Shown: in pieces, positions 12,845 through 25,480 of the stretch
How the letters are laid out: each line of letters begins with the position of its first letter
Position numbering within the stretch: the stretch's first letter is position 1
Source: Crossaster papposus
Taxonomy: Eukaryota; Echinodermata; Asteroidea; Velatida; Solasteridae
DNA length: 64,000 bases
Direction: 5' to 3'
NCBI GenBank assembly: GCA_037893245.1
Contig: JBAIAA010000743.1
Span: 62,001-126,000, forward strand
Notes under the pieces: model-generated
Seen by the model: the letters and a program-made list of their open reading frames with translations, nothing else
What the model was told of the DNA's origin: nothing
Databases searched by the model: none
Program-made: the position numbers and the translations under genes

Positions 12845-14979
12845 TAAATGTGCAGTCAAAATTGTTAAAAGAAAACAAATTGTTCTGTACGGAGCCCCTA
12901 TAAGGAACATACTCCGTAGTTCCAGGCTTCATGCATAGAAATAACTTTTTCAATAAATAAATGTTAACAGTTTGATTCAGTTGTTTTTTTCTTCTTTTCA
13001 GCTAAAACCTATGTTGATTTCCTAGTCAAGCAATCTATTTCCTTCTGCACTTTTTTTCTCTCAAACAGGGCAATAATGGAATGTATTCAATGGCACAGTG
13101 CTTAGTAAGTGTTGAATACTCCATTCACAGTACGTGGGATATGCAGTACAAGTAAATTCAATATAAATTGTGCGGAACCGAAAAACGAATACATGTACAT
13201 GTATCAAGCTTCTTTCTTTAATACAGAAAACCTTTTTTGAACAGGCTTACACATTCTCACAAGTTTAAGTATGGGATAAAAAACTGAGGTTTGATTAAGG
13301 TTTCTTGAAATTGATGAACTTGTGGTTCCGTACACTTTGAGGCAGCACATTTTGGAAGCTTACTGACCAGTTATTACACATGTCATAATTCACAGTTAAG
13401 ACGGCTCACAAGCAACAGGATGAGCAATAGAAAAACAAGAAATGCCACGTCATAGTTCATTTAAACAGTCTGTGACTTCACTTGGGACTACATGTACATT
13501 TTAAGGACATGTGATGGGCAAGACAACAAACCTAGTGAAAGATACCCTCGTACCAAAATTCAAATTTTGAGTTGTGGTTTGTTGACTTCAGAACCTCTAC
13601 TGATGTACAATAACGCAGATATAAGTTTATATCGTAGAAATAACATTTTCAAGTATGTAGATTTAAAAATAAAATAGAGTACACAATATAAATGTAAATG
13701 AGTGTATAAAACAAACATTAATGAAGTTAATTACCAATAAAATCTATCTACCGACACTTAAAACTGTACAGATATTTAGTATAAAAGGCACTTACACAGC
13801 GTTTGAGCGGGTTTTTTCCCCCCACATTTTGAATGTTGTATGTTTCTAAATGTTCATTCAACATGAAACTAATTTTGATTGGTTCGTGTGTCTGAATTAA
13901 CACAACTATAAAGCTGCTTCGGTATTTAAGTGCGCATATATGCTTGCAATATTTCCAGCAAAGCTGGTGCAATTCTCAAACTTTGCGATAACAATGTATA
14001 GCTAATGCACAGTAAATGTGAAAAGTGCAAATTTCAACATTGACAATATGAGATTCAAACCTCTGATGCCAATCAGTTTGAAAAATTACCTTTTAGTTTG
14101 TTCAAACCCAAGGCCTTGGGTGGAAAGGGGAGTTTCAATGACCTGCCTCTGTTTTACATAGGTTCTCTCTTTTTAAAGTCCTTTTTGTTCTTCATACGAC
14201 CAGGCATAAGCGGCATTTTGGCTTTCTGGACAGGCAAATTGTTTAAATGTCACACAGATAGGCCCACCTCCAAGTGCAAAGTATCCATATAACAAAAGTC
14301 TTATTTTGTCATTCATGTGTGTGAAAAAAAGTAATTTCCCCTCATCCCTTGGCAATAGAGCGTGTAAAGTTACATACAAGAGAACATACAAGACTCTACG
14401 AGAAACCAAACTTCTAGGCAAACCGAAAAGGAGCTTCAACGTGTAAAGCAAGTAGTTTTCTTGAAATAATTAGTTTTGGCATTGTGCTTTTTACTGAAAA
14501 GTGCACATTAGCGTCGTGGCATGCATACAGATATTTTTGGGGTCGGACTTTGTCTTTCTGGCAATGAGCTAATTACGTTGCAACCTGTACACTCCTACTT
14601 TTCTTCAATAATTTAGACAGAAATGCATGTTTCAATATATTGTAAAGTTAATTTAGAATATATCATCCATATTTATGGCCGCTTCATGGTTCAGATCTTT
14701 GTAAAAACAAAGTATTAAAGAAAACAAAATCAACCACACGTAAAATTGTGACCTTCGTGCGCGAGACTTACACAGTCTATACACTGAACTCTGTCTCTTA
14801 AGCCAGGTGTCAAAAGTGTCGGGGTCAAAAGTGAGCTGTAAAATCTTAACCCAAACCCCTCTGTCGTGCAATGTCCATGCTACTTTGGCTAAAAGAAAAC
14901 TTCCCAGCTCAAGAATTTGCTCTGCCCAAGCCCCAACACCTTCCAAAAAACACACCCCCTTTAGTGGAGGCATAATCAC
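12845..14979 (-). other. Probable 3' UTR of the large zinc-finger gene
   Basis: This is the 2.1 kb between the stop codon and the first good minus-strand AATAAA. It is AT-rich and unique, and has no coding region on either strand that I can support. The assignment rests only on position and on the lack of another gene, so it is inference. Confidence 0.35.
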
Positions 14980-17900
14980 TCAGAATCCTTTCCCGTTTTG
15001 AAAGCTCTGCTGAAGCTCTTGTCGCCGCCTGTCTTTGCTCGGTCTCATGCGGCAGGCCATGGCCCGACCATTGGCACACTTCCTTTTGTTGTACAAGTCT
15101 GCCCTGGTTGGGGACATTTTGTGCGTATCTCTCATGTGCATGGCAAGATAGTCGGTCCGTGCAAATCCCACCCCGCAGCCGTCACACTTGTATGGCTTGA
15201 GGTGGGTAAATAGGTGCTCTCTCATGTGCTGTTTGCTCTTGAAGCGCTTGTTGCACTCGTCGATCTTGCACTGGTACGGTCTTCGGTCCAGATCCATGTC
15301 ACTGGTATCCACTATGGCGTAGTACGGTGTAAGGTCCAGGCCGCCGCCGACATGGGTAGACAGGGCCTGAACATCGGAGCTTGAGGGGTCTGGGACTGAC
15401 ATGTTCCTGGGACGCCCTCGCTTCTTGCCCCTCTTGATGTGGATCTTCAGCATGATCCCGCGTTTCTTTTTCCACAATTTGTGTCGACTGGGTTTGTACT
15501 CTGGGTCCTCATTCTCGCTGCGTCGTCTGGGATTCCCTTGGAAGGTGTAGTTGCCAGTTCTCCGCTTCGGCCTTCCTGTTGGAGTGTACATGGCATCCTC
15601 ATCAGATTCATCTACAGCATCATCCTTTGAATCCACATGATAGGTAGTTGCGTACTCGTGATCACTGGCATCAATCAAATTGCTACTTTCTTTCTCCGCC
15701 TCCACGATTCCATCCTCTGCAGTTTCATCTTCTAAATGTTCCTCTGATTTTTCTACATCTTCTTGTTTAACATTTACCTTAGGTGCCTCGACCTCTTGCT
15801 TAACATCCTCCTTTCCCCCTTCCTCTCTGATGTAATCCTCCATTCTATTCACCATCAAATCATACTCGTAGTTTGCTTCACCAGTTTCTTGAGAAAGCTT
15901 GGTAGGTGTTTTAAGGCCAAGGTTTGAATCCTCTTGAGTGAAATCCTCACCTGTTACCTTGCATGGAATCAGTTGCTTCCTCTTGGACCATGCAGCCTCT
16001 GGTTTTGGCGAGGTGATAGTACTCTCTTTGGATGTCTGTGCTTGAGTACTTCCAGGAGATATCTGAGAACCATTGGCACTACCAGATGCCGCATCATCAA
16101 ATTCCTCCTTGAGACTGATCTTAGCAAATGTAACTGGAGTAATTGTTGAGTCTTCATCGTCCTCGTTTGAAGCAAGTCCAAAGAAATCCACTAGGTCTTC
16201 ATCCCGATCGTCATCACCACGTCTTTTTTGTTTGTTTTTATCCCGGTGAACAATATCTGTCCCACGAGGTAGAATGATGGTAGAAGAGGGTACCACCATG
16301 CTCCTTGAGCCTGGCGAAAATCCATTTCGAACAGGATGGGTAGATGGAACATCCTCTGCTGCCAATGGTTGGTAACAAGTTTCTGGAATGTGATCAGTAG
16401 GCTTAAGCCTTTTACCAGACTTAAACATCAGTTCCAGCTCCCTGGCATCACCCTCAAAATTGTGATTCCTCTTGAGATGATCTGCCAGATACTGCCAACG
16501 AGTGGTGTCAAAACTACACTCGCCACATTTGTACGGTCTGGAATGGATCCGTACGTGATCAGTCAGGTTGTTGGAACGCTTGAACCTATTACCACAGATG
16601 TGGCAAGCATAGGGCCTTTCCTCTGGATTTTCGTCTGTCCTTGATCGTTTTCGACGTCTTGGTGATTTATGCTGTTCTGATGATCCTGAAGAAGAGTGGC
16701 GTCTTTTGGGAGAACGAGGTACTGATTTGGGGCTTGGTTGTTTTGGAGAGATACAGGAGGGGCCAACATGAATGGGTGGTGGTATGAAGGATCCTGGAGT
16801 CCCTGGCAAATATTCTAGATGATGCTGATGGGCCAAGGGTGGGTGACTTATTCTATTATCCATGCTCTCTCTTTGACTATAGTGGAGCGTACTTGACTCA
16901 TTACCATACCGGGAATGCAATGGAGGTGGTGGGACTGTAGGTGGTAGTGGGGCTGTAGGTGGTAGTGGGGCTGTAGATGGTAGTGGGGCTGTAGGTGGTA
17001 GTGGGGCTGTAGGTGGTAGTGGGGCTGTAGGTGGTAGTGGGGCTGTAGGTGGTAGTGGGGCTGTAGGTGGTAGTGGTGGGGCTATAGGTGGTAGTGGTGG
17101 GGCTGTAAATGGTAGTGGTGGGGCTGTAGGTGGTAGTGGTGGGGCTGTAGGTGGTAGTGGTGGGGCTGTAGGTGGTAGTGGTGGGGCTGTAGGCGGTAGT
17201 GGTGGTGGTGTAGGCAGTAGTGGTGGTGGTGAAGGTGGAGGAGAGGGTGGGGGTGTTGGCTTCGAAAATGGTTGAATACTTTTCCTTGGAGAGGCGACGT
17301 CTGAATCTTTTTCTGATAACTGCACAGTTGTTTCAGCGTCACAGGATACCTCAACCAGATCATCAGTGACTTTTCTGCTAGAATCTTCCACAGAATGCTC
17401 TTTCGATGAAAAATCATTTGACAGACTCTCTGTTGACTTCTGAAGGGAAAGGTCTTCTGGTTTCTGTGGCCCTTGATAAACAAGGGGTGGGGGTTTATCA
17501 TTTTGTAGCCCATTATTCACTTGCCTGGGTATGCTTATCCCACTATTTTCATTGGTTTTGGTGATAATTTTGGGGGCATTGGCGTCAACAGGTAACCCTT
17601 GTCGTAAGGGAGGAGCAGGGGCTCTGGCCGGAATTAGGGCTTTAGCTAAGATAGGAGGTCCTCCAGGAATGCGAGCTGCATGGGCGTAAGGATTCCCTAG
17701 CGGTAGAGCAGGTGGCCCCTGGGTGTTATTCTGCTCAAGGTGAACTGGCTGCTTGGGTATTTCACCATATTTGAAAGGCACTGGAACACTTTGCAGATCA
17801 TGAGGTCGTTGATCCTCTGGAAGCTGCCTTCTTGAGCTTGCCTTATAATGCTGATTGCCAAGATTGATGTCCACCTGGAAGGGGTCTCGATTGACAGGAT

Positions 17901-20900
17901 TTATCATCAAGGGGCCCCCCACTCTGTTCTCGTAGAGATGCTTGGAATAAATGACTGGACTATCCAAGGGGAAGTTAGGGTTAGATTCTGGGTACCCATG
18001 AGGTGAGTAGCCATTCTGTGAGCAATAATGCTGCCTTTCTTGCACGTGTTTCAGCAGATGTTGGGGATTCTGCTTTTCCCACTTTTTTCGTGCCAGATAT
18101 TCCTGCTGGTGCTTGTCAGGATGCATCTTGTGCCTATTTTGGTGTTTGTCAAGACTCTGATACTCGGAGTTTTCTGGATATCCATCTCCCCTGTTTATCA
18201 TCGGTGGAAAACAACTTGGTGAAGGAAACCTAGTTTCTGGTAGTGGGGGGCCCACAAGTGGGGGGCCCACAAGTGGAGGACGATGGCTGTAAGTCATTGT
18301 TGTGGGTGGATGTAGTCCGGAATAGTACTGTTCTCTGGGATCAACTAATGAGCCAGAGTTAAACATAGATATGTAGGGATTACCAGGGTGAGAATACCTG
18401 GAAAGATACGGCTGTCCTGTTGACGGATCTAACATGGGTACTCCCATGGCATTGTAAATCACTCTAGGATGATAACCTGGAGAGGTAGGTCCAAATTGCT
18501 GTAGAGGATACTGTTGACCAGGACGATTTAATGCTTCTAAGATGCCACTCTTTCGTGGATGATTAATAACCCCGTCAAATTGGTCTGCGGCTTCATTCAA
18601 GGAACCAACTGCAGAAATGACTGGTAAAACTTGCTCACTGGCTAGATCAATTCTACGATGAGTACCCAGCCTTTCCTCTGTATAGTTTTGAAGATGAGAG
18701 AACTTAGACATTTCCTGCTGATCTCCAAAAGAGTCAGCTGACCTCGGTCTTTCAGGACCAGTTTCATTCTGACCGGCAATTGTTGACTCTGACATACACA
18801 AACCAACTGCAGCATGTGAACTGCAAGATGGTGATACAACCTTTCTATGAGAGACTTCTGGAACCTGTGGGTCTCCTCCATCTAGGTCAATAGGTTCCTG
18901 CTTGACTTTTAGTGTAGTGTTTGTCAACGTTTCTTTCTCCCTGGGAGGCTTAGGTTGGGCCGATTGAATGTTGTTAGGAATGTCCTCTTTAGGAGCTCCT
19001 CGTTTTTTGTCCATCCCAACTACATGCTCAAAATCTCCAGATGAAGTGTAATTGAATGTTTCGTTGACAGAGATGCCATTCACATCTGTCTCATATGAGG
19101 TAAGATATTCTGTTTTCACCCTGAAGTCTGGATTGATGTTACATTTGGCTTGCATTTGGGTGGCATCGGCTAAACCAGACTCATCCTCACCTTCTTGGCA
19201 CTCCGTTTCCGCAGCATTATCTGATTCACTTGGTCCAGAAGTCTCTTCTTCAGCGTTTTCTTCTATGAAAGTCATGCTATCATCTTCCTGTAGGTCACCG
19301 TCACTTCCCTCTGCATTTAAAACTGTGTAATAGACACTTGGTAAATCTGCCTCACCAGCTCGGTCTGTATCATCACCTACAAAACTAGTAGGCCTTTGGT
19401 TTGGAGCCCTAGAATGTTTGGGTCTTATTTCGAGATTGTCATCATCGATGATAACACTTTCATCCAGGGTTGAGGAGGTTTTAGTTTGGCTCTCCTCTTC
19501 ATCTTTCAAAAGAATTGATCTTTGTTGAATTTTTGAGATGCCTTCTGGCAACACAGTTTCCTCATCAGACTCACGGTCCGAGCTTGTCCATTCAAATATA
19601 TCTCCATCGGAGTCCAGGTCACTTTCTGCGAGTGCTCCAGTGCTTTTGTTTTCGACCACATCATCATCACAATTCACAGAGGCATTTTGAGAATCTGGTG
19701 ATAACACTTCCAAACTGACTTTTACAGAGTTTTCAGTTTGAAATGGTAGCTTGGTCTTATTTAAATTTGTTGGGGTTGCAATATCATCATCTTCAAATTC
19801 CTCTCGCTTTGCAACCTCCGCAAAAACACTTCCAAGAGTTGTACAATTACTGTCTACGGACAAGTCCTCTTGGTTTTCTGTTACACCAACTGGAAACGAA
19901 TCATTGTTCCGTTCAACTGAACCAACATTATTGGATTCAGGAACTAGAATGTTTTTGTCTTTGGCCAGCAAGATTTCAAGACTGTCATCCGAGCTTGGCT
20001 CTTGGAAAGAAGGCGACTTTATTCCCCGAGTTTCCAATTCTGAGCTGCTTTTTGAGGAAGACTCTACACCAGGTTGTTTCGCAGAGTCTATCTGCTTAGT
20101 GTTGAGAACCTCCGGGGTTTGACTTGGCTTGTTTGTGTCGATTTTAAAGCTGGGTTCTTTGGTTTTCAAATCATCATTCAACTGGTTTATCTCTGCTGCT
20201 TGTTTACATGCGGTACGGTCAAACATCTCAACGTCTTGCTCTGCCATTTCTGTCCCACCCCTAGGACTACTGTCACAAGTCTCTGACTGCTTACAACATT
20301 CTGTTTCAGGTGGAGATTCTGCACTGCATGAGGAAGTGGCACTGACATCAACTCTTTTCTGAGATTTGTCTTCTTGTTTGTGTAGACTAGCATCAGAAGG
20401 GCCACCTTCTCCTTCCTTGGTTGGATCAGTACTCTTTGCGGATAACTGCATCTGTGTTAAGTAATTGTGATCCTGTGGAACAGGAGTTGAGGTATCGTCA
20501 CCATTCCCGTCATTCCCCAGATTGTTGCTTCCATCTCTGTCACCTTGTTTATCAGAATCTTTCTTGTCTGTCTTATGATTCCCTCCTCCAGAGCTGTCAT
20601 TATCACTGTTGTCATCATATTTTTTGTATCTTCCACTACCAAAGTAGTCATTTGGCGCATCGTCTTCATCTAATTCAATCTCAGCCGCTTCAGTGTCTGA
20701 GACGTCATCCTCTTCTGCACCTGCAGGTTTTACCACGCTTTCAACATCCTCCAAATATTCCTCCTCATCTTCAGTACTGCTGGAATTTTGATGCGACTTG
20801 TAAGGCCTGGCTCTTTTCCTGCGGTATTCGGGTCCACCGTGATGAAGCTGAATGTGCTTCAAGACATTATCTTTCCGTGCCGATTTCCATCCACAAAGGC

Positions 20901-23900
20901 TGCAACCGAAGGGCTTGATATGGGTTTTGATGTGCTCCAACAGGCAGTGCTCAGAGGTAAATCCCTTGTTACAGATCTTGCAAGAAAAGGGCCGCTCAGA
21001 TTTGTTAAGGAAGCTTCCATGGGTATTTATCAAATGTCTGGTATTGGCATCTAAATCTTTCACAACTGTGGCAGCACATCGACTAGTCGACTTACTATGC
21101 TCATCTGATGATCGTCTTCGCTTCTTGCTTCGGTGCTTACTTTTCTTTTTTCTCTTGACACTTGCAAACATTTTTGAAGGTGGCTGTTGTTCTGGATCTG
21201 AAATCTGCCTTATCTCTTCAGTCTTTACTGTGGGCGTTGAAACTTGTGGTCTTATTTCCAGCCTAGGCTCTTTGGACCTCCTGACAGATAAATTCCACTT
21301 GTTAGCAGCTGGATTGTCTACCAGAGTTGCGGGTATGGATTTGGACCAGACTTTGGCACCTCCTGGTACCGGTAGCAAAATGGTTCCTCGCTTTTCATCA
21401 GGGCCCTTGTCCACAAATTCCGGATGCTGACCAGGCAGTAGATGATGACACCTAACCACGTGTCGCTCAAGATCTATCAAGGTTTTGAAGCGGAGTTTAC
21501 AGATGGAGCAGATGATGTTAAACACTGGTTTGTCAGGTATACAAGGCCTGTTCTTGTGGAAAGAGAGTGAAGCCTTGAATGCAAAACAAGCCTCACATGC
21601 TGTGCACCTGTACGTCAGTTTGACATGCTCAGGAATATTGTTGGTGTGCATTTCAGATGCCAAATGGTTGAAAAGACTTGCCTTACTGACAAACAGCTTC
21701 TTGCACTTCTCACACTGAAATATCTTGATGCCTCCTTTAGAAGAGACTGTGGAAGGTTCATTGGACGTGGTGGGCTCAGATATAACAGTAGAATCAGTAT
21801 TTCTTGTCTGAATGGATGTAAGTTCTGATCCACTGTTGGAAGAAGCTGAACGTATGAGGTCCAGTTCAGGATTGGGGCATAAAGACTTTTGTCTCTGAGG
21901 TTGAACACTTGCAACTGGCTGTTTGCCAATCACAACAGGGCGATTGAATGCGCCAATGGCCATTTGGCCCGAATTGACTGGATTCACCTGCATCACAGTT
22001 CCCCGTTGCACTGCAGTACTCGTAACGGTATTTCTTTGGGCTGCATATGAAGCGACCGGTAACCCTACACACTGGGAAACAGATGTGTCACGCTGCTGTC
22101 GGACATTCAGCAGATTCTTGACAGTGTTGACAGGAAGGATGGAGCTGCCAGGCTGGATGATGGGCATCTGGCCAGTGTTGTCCTGGCCTTCCTTGCCGAT
22201 GACAATCAGGTTACCGAGACTGTCAAGCTTCAGGGTATCACCTCGCTGGAGTAGAAACACTGTCTGCTGCGGCTTGATGATGGTTGGTGTAGGCGAGCTG
22301 CAGGCGAAGATTGTGTTGTTTGTTTGCTGGCCGCTGGCAACTGGAAGTTGTTGCGCAGTCTGAAAAAAAGTAAACAAGCATTTGAAATAATGAGTTTACA
22401 GTCAGTTGTAGCATACATGTATGTTATCTGCTTTGACAAAATGAGAATTGGATAACAAAAATTAATTTATAAGATATATAATCAGAAAGTGTAGTTGCAT
22501 ACAAAATCAACTTACTCTAAGAACAGATAATATACAGTCAACTCTCATTAGTACAAACTCAGCCTGACCTGGACAAAATGTTTGTTATATCAAAATGTTG
22601 TATCTAACGCTCCTCAATCCTCAAAAATCCTCATTGCAGTTTTTGAGGATTTTTGAGGATTGAGGCTGTATGGGGTTTTAAAAAATGAGGATTTTTGAGG
22701 ATTGAGGCACAATGTTGTTTCACAATGTTTCAAGTGTGGAGGATTTTTGAGGATTGAGGCACAATAGGGTTTTCAAAAAATGAGGATTTTGGAGGAATGA
22801 GGCTGTGGGGTTTTCAAAAAATCATAATGAGGATTTTGGAGGATTGACTTTTTTTCAATCCCCAGATTCCTCATTGCAGTTTTGGAGGATTACAAAAAAT
22901 GAGGATTTTGGAGAATTGAGGCACATGATGTTGTTTTAAGTGTGGAGGATTTTTGAGGATTGAGGCTAGATGGGGTTTTAAAAAAATGAGGTTTTAAAAA
23001 AAATGAGGATTTTGGAGGATTGAGGATGGTTGCTAGCAAAAAGGGCCTAGGGGGTTAGGGTTAAGAGGAGTAAATTCCCCATTCATTATACACAGTCTGG
23101 ACCAGGGCTTTTTGTTTGTTATAACCAGAATTTGTATTTACAGTGTTTGTATTAACGAAAGTCGACTGTAGAGGTATTTAAGATGTGGCACATTTAACAT
23201 AGTGACTTCATATTGAGAGTTGACACCATTATTAGCTGTGAGAAGGTGGGTGTCATGTTGCCATTTCTCTATTTCTGGCCATTTCGCAGTTGCCTATTTA
23301 TGGATGAAGTAATTTCATCAGGTGTTTTCACCTGTCCCATTTAAACCCCCACCCATTTCCAATGCGGAGGTTATATATTCACCCCTCTGTCTGTCTGTTT
23401 GCAGGATTACATTAAAATTACGACAGGAATTTTTACGAAACTTGGTGGGCAGATAGCTTATGAGTCAAGAATGATTCCATTAAATCTAGACCCTTTAAAA
23501 GATTTTTTTACCATTGGGAGGTAAGCGCTTTTGCAGTTGGGGGAAGAGGTCTGCACTCTACCGAGTGCACTTTTTCAAGTTCCTGTTTCTGTATTCCTGT
23601 GAATAATTTAGTTTAGTTGTTCATTTTGAGATGATTCTACTTTTTACATCTTCACTTGCTTCTGGATTTGGACAAGTGGATTTTACTTGTTAACCTACCT
23701 GTTGTATAATTGGAAGTTGACCCTGGTACACATGTGGTAAGACTGCAGTTTGCTGGATAACAGGCGACCCCATTGGTACATGTTGAACTGGAACAAACTG
23801 CTGCTGTGCTGCCTGCGGACCTTGTTGTACAATGATGTTACCAGCCGAGACTGCCTGCTGCACTCCACCGACTGATGCCAACCCTGTCTGCAAGATGCTA

Positions 23901-25480
23901 CCCTGCACAACATTCCCCTGAACCATGATCTGACCCTGAGGGAGTAAGCTCCCGGGTTGTAATGGCTGAATCAGCTTCTGCTGTAGTAGCGACAGCTGTG
24001 GCTGTTGGGACTGCACCAACTGCTGAATGTAATGAGTTGGCTGGCCGAGTTGCGTCTGGTGGTTGACAGGCTGCTGGAGGGTCAGTGATGTTTGAGGAGT
24101 CTGCACCTGTGAATAGAGTGGAGGAGTCATAATGGTGTGGATAACGTTCACAGTTCCAGTTGATGCGGGTGGTTGGCTGACGGTAGTGGTGTTCCCATGC
24201 TTGGACATCCAATCACTTGTGCAAACATCAGAGACGGAAATAGTAGTTACAGTCAGCTTTGCAGGCTTTGAGGTCTCTGATACTTTGGTAACACTAATGG
24301 GCTTTGGGCTATCCGGAAATGGACTGTCGACCGAGGATAATGCTGGCTCTGTCTCTTCGTTCACCACTAGAACATCCTCTCCGCTATCATCCAGTGTGTT
24401 TGCTATGCTGAAGAAGTCAGTCAGATCTGATGCAGCATCAATCATGCTTTCTAATGAGGTTCGTTTGGGGAGAGGTTTCTTCGCTTTACGTTTACTTTTA
24501 GCCATAATCTGTGTCACAGGTTTGTTAATAATCAAGTTGGGTTCAAAACTTTCAGCCTCTACACTGGAGTCCTTGTCACTGTCAAGTATGGCTTCTGAAG
24601 TTGGTGATGCCAAGGATGGACGGATAATTTCTGTATTGGGAGGCAGCTCAACTGGACTAATTGAGCCCCAATCATCCTCGGCCCTTTCTGATAATCCACG
24701 CATTTCAAGCAGATTGGAAACAGAATTCTGTTTTTGTGCACTCATGGAAAGGTCTTTAGTTTTTGCATTTAGAATGTCTAGTAACCTGTTCTTCTTAGCT
24801 TCCAGGTTATTTGTTCTATTTGGCAAGGATGTGTTTCTGATCTTTGGAGAATGTTCAGGCTCCACATCCTGCTTAGCAGTCACTCCTTGGTGATTTGAAT
24901 TAGAGGTACCTTGCTCATCAGGCAGTTGGAGAGAAAAAGGACTATGATCACTCAACTTGGCTTCCTCGGCTCGGGATTGAAGGTTTGACAAAGCTGAAGG
25001 CACATTAGGAGCACAACTTGGTTCAAGGACACACCCAGGGCTGCTATGTCTATCATGGTCTTCTCCCTCTACTACCACTTGCCTGCTAGATCCACCAAGG
25101 TCAGCGGACAGGCCCAGAGGGACTGTCTCGGTGTTACTTAAAAGATCCCTGTGGAGCCAACCTCTCTCTTCACTTGGAGCAACTGAGGGCTCCGGGGTTT
25201 TAACATCCAAGAGCGGAGAACCCAGAACAGATGGAGCTTGTATTATGACAGCCCTTTCACTGGGCTCGCTGATCGGTACGAGACGGCTGTCTTGAGCAAC
25301 CTTGAACGGAATCTTTTGAGATGCAGCCTCCTCATCGCATAGCACGTCGTCCTGGATTTCTCTGTGATTACCTGCCTCTGAGTTTGAGTAGTCGTCTGCA
25401 GGCTTACATATGACTATATCTGGAGGCAGTTGGTCCTCAAGCAGTTGGTCTTCAATACTTGGGGCTGCAGGATCCTCCAT
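14980..25480 (-). CDS. Very large multi-C2H2 zinc-finger protein, two coding exons
   Basis: The coding exons are complement 23699-25480 (594 codons) and 14980-22359 (2459 codons plus stop), joined in phase 0: the donor reads CAACAG|GTAGGT and the acceptor TTTTTTTCAG|ACTGCG. The ATG at 25480 sits in ACCATGG, with an in-frame TGA upstream in the same exon. That exon begins at an acceptor at 25565, so a non-coding first exon lies further 5'. The protein is about 3053 residues. Residues ~440-594 are rich in Q, V and I, like Sp1-type activation regions. C2H2 fingers occur in four groups at about 800-900, 1048-1102, 2508-2561 and 2951-3006, the last three as pairs joined by short linkers such as HSRPYKC. 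It also has acidic and Ser-rich stretches, a basic block KRKKKSKHRSKKRRR near 1000, a Pro repeat at ~2294-2408, PEDLS at 2228 and an AT-hook KRGRPRN near 2908. It is probably a nuclear DNA-binding regulator. I cannot name an orthologue. Confidence 0.9.
16921..17260 (-). repeat. Coding minisatellite (Pro-rich repeat in the zinc-finger gene)
   Basis: In-frame tandem repeats encode PLPPTA and PPLPPTA units. The N-terminal part uses 21-bp units (seven residues) and the C-terminal part 18-bp units (six residues). About sixteen units are present, with single-residue variants such as LPFTA, LPPIA and LPSTA. Every unit preserves the frame. Such an array is expected to vary in length between individuals. 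Confidence 0.9.
22600..23030. repeat. Irregular GAGGATTTTGGAGGATTGAGGC repeat in intron
   Basis: A locally amplified repeat in the 1.34-kb intron between the two coding exons of the large zinc-finger gene. The core GAGGATTTTTGAGGATTGAG recurs about ten times with spacers of variable length that contain AAAAAATGAGG and CACAATG. It is purine-rich on the plus strand. No function is apparent. Confidence 0.8.

Noticed and set aside
15934-22072. Numerous 60-190-residue frames opposite or out of frame with the large zinc-finger exon
   Set aside because: They overlap a 7.4-kb exon with clear zinc fingers and are shadow frames. None has a recognisable domain.
22360-22377. Large exon as an independent gene starting six codons before 22359
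   Set aside because: Those codons overlap a polypyrimidine tract and a 3' splice acceptor. The exon joins in phase 0 to the exon ending at 23699, so it is the second coding exon of one gene.
23040-23065. Interstitial telomere repeats (GGTTAGGGTTAAG)
   Set aside because: Only one or two imperfect TTAGGG words occur here and at a few other places, too few to be telomeric DNA.
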